This document shows, one piece after another, positions 1-6,464 of a stretch of 64,000 nt of DNA (position 1 is the stretch's first letter; each line of letters opens with the position of its first letter). The notes below the pieces were generated by a model. It had not been told where the DNA came from and did no database searches. It worked only from the letters and a program-made list of their open reading frames with translations. Both the position numbers and the translations under genes were made by a program. The stretch spans positions 372,001-436,000 of the forward strand of contig NZ_SOBH01000003.1 in assembly GCF_004365635.1 (NCBI RefSeq), in the 5' to 3' direction. Source of the DNA: Litoreibacter halocynthiae (GTDB lineage: Bacteria > Pseudomonadota > Alphaproteobacteria > Rhodobacterales > Rhodobacteraceae).

Positions 1-629
1 AAGCCTCGCTGATCTGCAACAGCCTTAACCGCCCGCACGGTGCCATGTTGCTCATAGAGGGCATAGAGCGTGCGGACCGTCAGTGCTTCATTGTCGTTGA
101 TCTTGAGTGTTCGACCGTTGGCAACATAGCCAAGCGGCACATTGCCACCCATCCAAAGCCCTCTGCGTTTCGAGGCTGCAATCTTGTCGCGGATGCGCTC
201 TGCCGTCACCTCACGTTCAAACTGGGCAAACGACAGCAGCATGTTCAGCGTTAAACGTCCCATGCTGGTCGCGGTATTGAAGGATTGCGTGACAGAGACA
301 AACGATGCCTCTGCTGCATCCAGTGTATCGACGATCCTGGAGAAATCCGCGAGGGACCGCGTCAGGCGGTCGATCTTGTAGACGATGATCTGGTCCACCC
401 GCCCATCTGCGATGTCGTTAAGGAGCTTTTGCAGCGCAGGCCGTTCCAGTGATCCTCCGGACAGCCCTCCGTCATCATAATGCTCTGGCAGCAGCACCCA
501 GCCCTCATGCTTCTGGCTGGTGATGTAGGCTGCACAGGCTTCGCGCTGTGCATCCAGCGAGTTGAACTCTTGCTCCAACCCGTCTTCTGAGGACTTACGG
601 GTGTAGATGGCGCAGCGGAGCTTCTTCAT
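1..629 (-). CDS. Serine recombinase family protein (C-terminus beyond the window edge)
   Basis: Site-specific recombinase of the resolvase/invertase superfamily, large-serine-recombinase type. About 209 residues are visible, reading from the ATG at 629 off the left edge. The catalytic serine motif YTRKS lies at residues 9-13. It is followed by the resolvase-domain signatures DGGLSGG, VYKIDRLTRS and LLSFAQFEREVTAERIRDK, and then the start of the 'recombinase' domain (GNVPLGY). The zinc-ribbon/coiled-coil end is not in the window. The start overlaps the stop of the DUF2924 gene by ATGA, so the two are probably translationally coupled. The family excises or integrates DNA by strand exchange through a Ser-DNA intermediate. 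Whether this copy mobilises the adjacent block cannot be judged without the left flank. Confidence 0.9.
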   Translation of the reverse strand, partial: MKKLRCAIYTRKSSEDGLEQEFNSLDAQREACAAYITSQKHEGWVLLPEHYDDGGLSGGSLERPALQKLLNDIADGRVDQIIVYKIDRLTRSLADFSRIVDTLDAAEASFVSVTQSFNTATSMGRLTLNMLLSFAQFEREVTAERIRDKIAASKRRGLWMGGNVPLGYVANGRTLKINDNEALTVRTLYALYEQHGTVRAVKAVADQRG

Positions 630-1036
630 GAGCGCCCTCGAGCCTGTGCGTTCAGCCCAAAGAAGCGCGGGCCCGACCACGTCGCGCCTGTGATGTGCTT
701 GGCGATTGCGGACAGTGATTTCCACGCCTTGCCATCCAGCTCGAAGCCACCGTCCACCACGTGAACCTGATAGGTTCTTCCATTCCATTCGCGAACAAGG
801 TGCGCGCCAGGTCGCAGGGATGCTCGGCTCACGGCTTCGATCCCATCCCCTTTTGCGATCTGTTTGAGCGCGCGCCTCATCCCCGCTGACAATCCGCCCA
901 GCGCTTTACACTGTGCTTCATACGCCAAGGCCTTCTGCATAAATGGCACTGACAGATACGGCGGAGGAGGCGATCCAAAGACCGCCGTCCAATGCTCAAG
1001 TGTCGCCGGACGCTCAGGGTTTGGATTACGCCCCAT
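626..1036 (-). CDS. DUF2924 domain protein
   Basis: 136-residue protein. The ATG at 1036 (MGRNPNPERPATLEHW) is preferred over an upstream extension because it sits at the end of the preceding gene, with an 11-bp overlap. It has a basic C-terminal region with the pattern LVREWNGRTYQVHVVDGGFELDGK followed by SLSAIAKHITG, typical of DUF2924 proteins. These are small proteins found repeatedly beside phage-type serine recombinases in alphaproteobacteria. The C-terminal part looks like a small DNA-binding or structural domain. The molecular role is unknown; a recombination accessory factor is an inference from the constant neighbourhood. It overlaps the recombinase start by 4 bp. Confidence 0.8.
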   Translation of the reverse strand: MGRNPNPERPATLEHWTAVFGSPPPPYLSVPFMQKALAYEAQCKALGGLSAGMRRALKQIAKGDGIEAVSRASLRPGAHLVREWNGRTYQVHVVDGGFELDGKAWKSLSAIAKHITGATWSGPRFFGLNAQARGRS

Positions 1037-1295
1037 GAGCCTCAACCACCGCTGTTGTGCCCTGCGGCATCGCTGGCGATGACACAATGCGGTACTTCGA
1101 AATGCCACCATTCGCTGGTTTCTCGTTGACCACTTCGAACCCGGCTTTGCGCAGACCGCTCATTGCCGCTCGTGTCGTATGCTGCTGCCAACCAAGCTTT
1201 GCGCTCAGTGATTTGATGTCGTTGCCGGACTTCGTGCCGAGCAGCTTGATCAGCTGGTCCTTCTTGGTCGTGCGCTTCTTAGGTGAATTGGTCAT
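1026..1295 (-). CDS. DUF3489 domain protein (small helix-turn-helix-like)
   Basis: 89-residue basic protein. The start at 1295 is supported by GAGGAA 6-7 bases upstream. The central segment (DQLIKLLGTKSGNDIKSLSAKLGWQQHTTRAAMSGLRKAGFEV) reads as a winged-helix/HTH fold: 'SLSAKLGWQQHTTRAAMSGLRKAG' resembles a recognition-helix unit, followed by a short wing (ISKYRIV). This matches the DUF3489 family, which commonly precedes DUF2924 and a recombinase. It is the first gene of the three-gene unit and could be its autoregulator or a directionality factor; both are inference. Confidence 0.8.
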   Translation of the reverse strand: MTNSPKKRTTKKDQLIKLLGTKSGNDIKSLSAKLGWQQHTTRAAMSGLRKAGFEVVNEKPANGGISKYRIVSSPAMPQGTTAVVEAHGA

Positions 1296-1532
1296 GGCCG
1301 TTTCCTCAGATGATCAGCGGGAACATCCCGCTGCTACTGAGCAAAGCCTGGAAGTTCCAGGCGAGCCACGCGAATACCTATCGCGCAGTGATACTACCGC
1401 TCTAGTTGCTGCCGAAGTCCAGTCGGTTTGCGAGAAAATTCGGCACAACGGGCGGAAAGCAGAAGTTCGCTGCGGTTGCAAAACGGTCAAGGCAAATTGT
1501 CAAAGCAGCCATTGAGGTCGTCTCTTAGGTGC

Positions 1533-3371
1533 CTATTTTCTAATGCCTCGTGGCTTCCCAGTGCTGTCATAGTTGCGGCTTACTGATCGCCTAACCTTCT
1601 CAATATTGCTGGCGAGAACAGACTTACCCTCTTTGAACGGATCTGCCTGCCACTCTGCACTCAACCCACGTCGAGAGGCTTCTTCTCTGAGGCCCGAGTA
1701 CAGTTGAGTGAGGTATTCATAAAACCTTTCAACCCTCTCAATTCTCTTTATTATCCTTTTTGTAGGCGCACGTTCGCTGTAGATTTCCGATGTGATACCT
1801 TGAAGATCAAACCAAGTATCGTCATCATCGATGAATGTATCCATGACCACGTTTTCAAGAAAAACAAACTCTGTCATGAGCACCCTCAGAACGTGTCCAC
1901 CCAGCCTAGATGGCAGGAAACTTGCTTCAAATGTTGGCTTGCTGTGAGCCGTCGTAAAAATATAGCGGGCGGCACACATTCCTTGAAGGATTTTCAGCGT
2001 AATGTCTGGGCTGTAGCCCATTTCTAGTAGCGCGCTTCTGATCTCCTCCCCAGAAATGCTAGATACTTTCCGGGACGAACATTTCCTAACTATCGCCGAA
2101 AGTACAAAGAGGCGTAGCAGCTGAGCCTTGCTGAGATCGAGCTTCGCGTCAAATGGATTGGCTACCGGACTAAACTCTTCAGAATATACGGGTTGAGATC
2201 CGAGCATTATTGCTCGCATAGCTTCATGCGCAGGGAGTCGATATCTTCCAGTGCGTTGAAAGATATCGACGGCCTTTCCGGTAGCAGTATATCCGTTCCG
2301 TAAGAACTCTCGAGTCATGCGCAAACATAACCTGATGTCACCTGTTGAAAGAACGGAGATCGCCGAACCGACTGTGCTGTCCAAAACTGAAGAGGATATC
2401 AGATCAATGAGCATGCTAGTGTCGTCTAGGTGCATTTTCGCGCCGTTTTCAGCGGTGAAATCTGATGGCTTGTCTTTGAGCAATTCCTTTGCGACAGCAA
2501 ATCGCCGTGCCAATACTGCCTTGACGTCGGGGGCCTCAACCTGAACGGGGTCAAAATCAAAAGCATCAAAAATTGGCTTTGCCCTGTTTTCAACATAAGT
2601 AGCATCACGCATGGCGAGAACTAGGCAAAGGCCTAACCGCTGCGCGACCGCAATTGCATCGCCAAAAATGATTTCTTGGCGTTTTGGATCGTCGAATTGG
2701 TCAACATTATCGATAACCAGGAAAACGGCCGAGTTTTTTGCAGCGTAGGTGAAGACACGCTCTAGGTACGGCTTCTTGGCTTCGTAATCCTTAGTCAGAA
2801 ACTCCGCGATCTGCCGTTTTTGTTCATTCTCGTCGAATGCAAGCAGGCTGAGCGGACCACGTTGCATTGCTTCAATTTCTTTTTTGTAAGCAAATTTCAC
2901 GCAACGCTCATAGCTCGACAGAAACTCATCATTAGTTAGGTGCGCAAACATGACAGACGCTATAAAATCCGATGGGCTTTCAGTTTGACCAAGCTTTCGG
3001 CAATCTACGTAGATCCAGTGAGGATAAGGCCTGTCTGCCCTCGGTTCGAACCGATCTCTTTCGCGAACAGTCTTGATGTGTGTGATAAACGTTGTCTTTC
3101 CTGCGCCGACCTGTCCAAGTACCAGCAAAGCTAGCGGTCTAACTGAGTCCGCTGCCCGCTCAATAGCCCCAGAAATTGCTCGCCTTCCTTGGGGAGACAT
3201 TGCTTTGTGCGGGGCTTTCGGTGCAACATTTTGGCGTTTTGAAAGATGCATTCCAATGCGCTTGTCGTACCGTAAACGTTCTGGCGTCTCGACATAGGCT
3301 TTGGCGAATAGGTCGGGGTCAGATGAAATAATGTCTTCTGAGAATGCTGTTGAAATCTCGTTCTCTATCAA
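1533..3371 (-). CDS. P-loop ATPase of a candidate nuclease/ATPase defence pair
   Basis: 612-residue protein with an AAA/STAND-like ATPase core. Walker A is LGQVGAGKTTF at about residues 86-96; Walker B is VFLVIDNVDQFDD near 217-229, followed by a sensor-like strand (LCLVLAMRDAT). The region beyond about 300 is helical with no recognised domain. I know no family name for it. It lies directly downstream of, and overlaps by 53 bp, a PD-(D/E)XK nuclease, which suggests an ATP-gated nuclease complex. The start is uncertain: the first codon used here is TTG at 3371 without a clear ribosome site. The same frame is open further upstream inside the nuclease gene, and the next ATG is at 3251. Base composition is visibly more AT-rich than the flanking operons, in keeping with transfer. 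Confidence 0.75.
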   Translation of the reverse strand: MIENEISTAFSEDIISSDPDLFAKAYVETPERLRYDKRIGMHLSKRQNVAPKAPHKAMSPQGRRAISGAIERAADSVRPLALLVLGQVGAGKTTFITHIKTVRERDRFEPRADRPYPHWIYVDCRKLGQTESPSDFIASVMFAHLTNDEFLSSYERCVKFAYKKEIEAMQRGPLSLLAFDENEQKRQIAEFLTKDYEAKKPYLERVFTYAAKNSAVFLVIDNVDQFDDPKRQEIIFGDAIAVAQRLGLCLVLAMRDATYVENRAKPIFDAFDFDPVQVEAPDVKAVLARRFAVAKELLKDKPSDFTAENGAKMHLDDTSMLIDLISSSVLDSTVGSAISVLSTGDIRLCLRMTREFLRNGYTATGKAVDIFQRTGRYRLPAHEAMRAIMLGSQPVYSEEFSPVANPFDAKLDLSKAQLLRLFVLSAIVRKCSSRKVSSISGEEIRSALLEMGYSPDITLKILQGMCAARYIFTTAHSKPTFEASFLPSRLGGHVLRVLMTEFVFLENVVMDTFIDDDDTWFDLQGITSEIYSERAPTKRIIKRIERVERFYEYLTQLYSGLREEASRRGLSAEWQADPFKEGKSVLASNIEKVRRSVSRNYDSTGKPRGIRK

Positions 3372-4026
3372 GTGGAAATATACTATTTCGTGACAATTTC
3401 GAGAAGCCGGTGGTGAAGTACTGGTTTAAGCGACGGCCGTCCGTCTGGTCTTCAATTCGTCCGAGAAGCTCAGTTTCGAGCGACCCTCCGATCACGGCTT
3501 CTCTCGAAAGGAGATCATAGAAATCAGAAAAATCTCGCTCCAAGACAGATTGGATATTCGGAAAGACGATAGCGCTCGATTTTTCGAATGGTACTTCATC
3601 TGTACGCGTTGCAGGGAAAATGACCCATTGGTCGCCGTTGGTGACCATTGCAAACGGAATAGCTAGCTTCCGCTCATAGTCGCGGGCTTGAATGATGGCA
3701 TCTCCGGTATCACCTGAGACAAGCTTCCGATTTAGTAGTGCTTTGCGTTTGTCAGCGACAACTAAATCTGATCGCCCCGACCTTTTTGCTTCGATCACAA
3801 GGGACGAAAAACCTGTTCTTAGGACATAGTCAGAAAATGTGGTATTCCCATCCTCACTCACACGCTCTTCCACACTGGCATCGTCGTGTCCCCAGCCAAG
3901 CACTTCGAAAATGATACGGTCAATTAGTTTTAGTCTTGTTTCTGCTTCATTTGCATCCGCAAGTGTTAACAGGCGGTGGCGGTCTAAAAGTTCTGGAACA
4001 AGCGAAGACAAAGTATGAAACCTCAA
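3319..4026 (-). CDS. PD-(D/E)XK nuclease, type I restriction HsdR N-terminal-like
   Basis: 235 residues. The arrangement EAETRLKLIDRII (Glu about 29), FSDYVL (Asp about 66) and VIEAKRSG (Glu79-x-Lys81) is the PD-(D/E)XK catalytic layout of the HsdR N-terminal/HSDR_N family, followed by the strand-helix run 'PFAMVTNGDQWVIFP' usual in that family. The helicase motor of HsdR is absent; a separate ATPase follows and overlaps by 53 bp in another frame. The first codon is TTG at 4026; a second TTG at 4011 has GAGG 9 bases upstream and may be the real start. No methylase or specificity subunit is adjacent, so this is not a standard type I system. The cut substrate is unknown. Confidence 0.75.
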   Translation of the reverse strand: MRFHTLSSLVPELLDRHRLLTLADANEAETRLKLIDRIIFEVLGWGHDDASVEERVSEDGNTTFSDYVLRTGFSSLVIEAKRSGRSDLVVADKRKALLNRKLVSGDTGDAIIQARDYERKLAIPFAMVTNGDQWVIFPATRTDEVPFEKSSAIVFPNIQSVLERDFSDFYDLLSREAVIGGSLETELLGRIEDQTDGRRLNQYFTTGFSKLSRNSIFPLDRERDFNSILRRHYFI

Positions 4027-4384
4027 ATTAGATCGAACTTAAGCTGACGAGTGCTTTTGGGTAGATCTGAGAATCTTATCGAGCGAATATTTGGCTGCAG
4101 CTAGCCAACCCGATGACCTTAGCTTAGGGCCACATGAGTTGCGAAGCACCATCCGAACGAATGTCTCTTGTGACGGAAGCGTCGCGACATCAGAGGTGGC
4201 GGATGAACGGCAGCTATGGGCCGTTCTTGAGGGTGATATAGTTGCTGGGCACGGTGAATGCTGCGCTGCCTCCGATGGCGGCAACGAGCCCAGAGTGACC
4301 GATGCTGCGTTGCGCTCCAATGACGGCTTAAGAGGAATCGCGTGCGCAATAAGTATCAAATGTTTATGTGCGAGTGTCCAACGC
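4027..4384. other. Intergenic region holding a dispersed repeat copy
   Basis: No convincing gene. Short open frames exist on both strands but have no start signal or family resemblance. The stretch 4209-4327 is copy A of the dispersed element described separately. Confidence 0.7.
4209..4327 (+). repeat. Dispersed intergenic element, copy A (42-bp core 4286-4327)
   Basis: The core begins GAGCCCAG and contains CGATGCTGCG and AATGACGGC. It matches cores at 24962-25003, 29974-30015 and, inverted, 51717-51758, all exactly 42 bp long. With copy C (29898-30015) the similarity extends over about 118 bp, starting at GGCAGC-ATGGGCCGT. All copies are outside genes. The nature is unknown: a decayed mobile or palindromic unit, or a structured RNA. 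Confidence 0.65.
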
Positions 4385-5026
4385 TCAAAGGTTAGCGCTT
4401 CCATTCTGCTCTATCGAGAAAGCCTGTAAAAAACGATCAACCGCATGCTCAATTGCCAGACTGGGGTCTTCTGGGCAGGGCATTCGGTAGATGTGCTGGC
4501 GGATGCCGATATAGACGATGCCACCGTGTAAGTTCCAAAGATCTTCCATGTCGGGCTTCATCGAGCTTGAAGAGGCGGCTTGAATTTCGTTGACCAGCGG
4601 ACCCAAGATCATTTTATTCAGGTGTTCCAGATAGCGGCGGTTCAGCTCCGCACCAGCCAGTCCCGAAAACATAAAAATTCGCATCCACTCGTATTCGAAA
4701 ATCAGCTTGCTGTAATCCCTATAAAAGGCCAGCAACCTGGACCTTAACGGCACATTTCGATCTATTAGGCGGCGCGGCCATTCCGGCGAAAGCCTATCAA
4801 TATAGACTTGTGCATAGACGGCTTCGATCAGCGCTTCTTTGTTTTCGAAGTACTTGAAAAGAAGCGATTGAGTGATGCCAAGATGCTTGGCCAAATCGCG
4901 GGTTTTTCCCTCAAGCCCGACTTTTGCAAAGAACGCCACGGCCCCGTCCACAATTTGTTGCCGTCGCTCGCTAGGGGGGAGGCGCCGCCGTTTTGCTTTC
5001 GGGTCGGTGATATCGGTTTTGTTCAT
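4385..5026 (-). CDS. TetR-family transcriptional regulator
   Basis: 213-residue TetR/AcrR-type repressor. The N-terminal HTH reads RRQQIVDGAVAFFAKVGLEG, then TRDLAKHLGITQSLLFKYFENKEALIEAVY, the classic TetR recognition helix and 'YF-xKE' end. The C-terminal ligand/dimer domain is helical (DYSKLIFEYEWMRIFMFSGLAGAELNRRYLEHL). The ATG at 5026 is chosen because AGAGGG lies 6-7 bases before it; an in-frame upstream start at 5062 has none. It is divergent from the molybdenum hydroxylase operon, with a 20-bp palindrome in the 107-bp gap, so it most likely represses that operon and itself. The ligand is unknown, plausibly the hydroxylase substrate. Confidence 0.9.
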   Translation of the reverse strand: MNKTDITDPKAKRRRLPPSERRQQIVDGAVAFFAKVGLEGKTRDLAKHLGITQSLLFKYFENKEALIEAVYAQVYIDRLSPEWPRRLIDRNVPLRSRLLAFYRDYSKLIFEYEWMRIFMFSGLAGAELNRRYLEHLNKMILGPLVNEIQAASSSSMKPDMEDLWNLHGGIVYIGIRQHIYRMPCPEDPSLAIEHAVDRFLQAFSIEQNGSANL

Positions 5027-5074
5027 ACCCACCCTCTTGGTCAGAAAAGAAAAGCCTTGCAATCATAAATCTTT

Positions 5075-5094
5075 TATTGATCATGTGATCAATA
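5075..5094. promoter_or_regulatory. Probable TetR operator (20-bp palindrome)
   Basis: TATTGATCATGTGATCAATA: two perfect 9-bp arms around a TG centre, between the divergent TetR gene (start 5026) and the hydroxylase operon (start 5134). The size and position are those of a TetR-dimer site. Confidence 0.7.
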
Positions 5095-5133
5095 GTCGAT
5101 GCGGGAGGTGTCGATTACAAGGGAGATCAGCTT

Positions 5134-5967
5134 ATGAAAGCGTCTGCGGGCGGGTATGCCCGAGCAAATAACCTATCGCACGCGATAGAGCTTTTGGCAT
5201 TGTCCGATGGTATGGGCCGCGTTCTCGCTGGGGGGCAAAGCCTTATAGCGGCGATGAATATGCGGCTTTCAACGGGTGATATGTTGGTTGATATCTCGCG
5301 TGTATCAGGCTTGTCGGGCGTCATCGACGAAGGGGAAACCCTGCGTATCGGAGCCTTGACCAAGCATGTTGAGATTGGTGCACACCCATTGATCCGCGCG
5401 CATGCCCCTTTGCTTGCCGACGCGGTCTCGTTCATCGCGCATGCCGCAATTCGCAACCGGGGTACTATCGGCGGGGCGCTGGCGCATGCCGACCCAGCTG
5501 CAGAGTTCCCGGCCTGCATGTTGGCCTTGGGCGCAACACTGCACATTCATGGCCCAGATGGGGAACGGAGCGCCGCTGCCGAAGACTTCTTTGAAGATTT
5601 GTTTGAGACATCCATTAAAGAAGATGAAATTTTGACAGCCATCACAGTTCCCAAGGCCGAAGCGGACGAACGTCAGGTCTTGCAAGAAGTTGCGCGCCGA
5701 TCTGGGGACTACGCCTTGGTTGGGTTGTGCCTTGTCGCCCGCAGCAGCGGGCATCGGATTTCGCTACTGTCAGTCGCCTCGACGCCAATTCTGGCACGCA
5801 ACGCGATGACGCAACTTGATCAAGGCAATGTCGATGGTGCGGTCGCCGCACTACGGGCAGAGATTGACCCGCCGTCTGACACGCAGGCAAGCGCAAGCTA
5901 CCGCCGCCACATCGCCGGAATTCTGCTGCGCCGTGCTGTGGCACAGGAAAAAGGAGATTTCGCATGA
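5134..5967 (+). CDS. Molybdenum hydroxylase FAD-binding (medium, CoxM-like) subunit
   Basis: 277 residues; start supported by GGGAG 7-8 bases upstream. It carries the FAD pyrophosphate-binding motifs of the CoxM/XdhB family: AGGQSLIAAMNMRL near residues 31-44, and IRNRGTIGGALAHADPAAEFPA near 107-128. The C-terminal CO-dehydrogenase flavoprotein domain follows. It takes electrons from the two 2Fe-2S clusters of the small subunit and passes them to an acceptor. It is the first gene of an operon in the order medium-small-large, and its stop overlaps the next start by ATGA. The xanthine dehydrogenase superfamily assignment is firm; the substrate is not readable. Confidence 0.93.
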   Translation: MKASAGGYARANNLSHAIELLALSDGMGRVLAGGQSLIAAMNMRLSTGDMLVDISRVSGLSGVIDEGETLRIGALTKHVEIGAHPLIRAHAPLLADAVSFIAHAAIRNRGTIGGALAHADPAAEFPACMLALGATLHIHGPDGERSAAAEDFFEDLFETSIKEDEILTAITVPKAEADERQVLQEVARRSGDYALVGLCLVARSSGHRISLLSVASTPILARNAMTQLDQGNVDGAVAALRAEIDPPSDTQASASYRRHIAGILLRRAVAQEKGDFA

Positions 5968-6464
5968 CCAAAGCCTTCGCTGACAAGGTCGTTATTGAAC
6001 TGACAGTCAATGGCGAACCGGTCGAGGCACGTGTGCCAGCCGGACAGCATGTTGTAGACTTTCTGCGGCAGGATCTTGGTTTGACCGGTGCTCATGCCAG
6101 CTGCGAACATGGCGTTTGCGGCGCTTGTACAATTCGCGTGGATGGGTCGTCGGTGCGGGGCTGTCTCATGCTGGCCGCCCAGTTGGACGGATCCGACGTG
6201 TGGACCATCGAAGGTCTCTCCGACAAAGAGGCTATCCGAGACCTTCAAGAGGCGTTCATTGCCCGCAACGCGCTGCAATGCGGGTTCTGTACACCCGGAA
6301 TGCTGGTAGCAGCAGAAGAGCTTTTGGCGCAAGGCGGCGTGCCCGAACGAGCCACAATCCGTGAGCATCTGTCAGGCAACTACTGCCGCTGTACCGGATA
6401 TGAGGCAATTGTCGATGCCGTCGAAACGGTGGCGCAGCAACGAGCGGGACAGGTGCAGGTATGA
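5964..6464 (+). CDS. Molybdenum hydroxylase 2Fe-2S (small, CoxS-like) subunit
   Basis: 166 residues. It has a plant-ferredoxin-type cluster motif CEHGVCGAC with a later Cys (VRGC), and a second cluster domain with QCGFCTPGM and NYCRCTGY, the standard CoxS/XdhC-small-subunit pattern. AAGGAG lies 7 bases before the ATG. It overlaps both neighbours by 4 bp, so the three subunits are made together. It relays electrons from the molybdenum site to FAD. There is no signal peptide, so the enzyme is cytoplasmic. Confidence 0.95.
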   Translation: MTKAFADKVVIELTVNGEPVEARVPAGQHVVDFLRQDLGLTGAHASCEHGVCGACTIRVDGSSVRGCLMLAAQLDGSDVWTIEGLSDKEAIRDLQEAFIARNALQCGFCTPGMLVAAEELLAQGGVPERATIREHLSGNYCRCTGYEAIVDAVETVAQQRAGQVQV

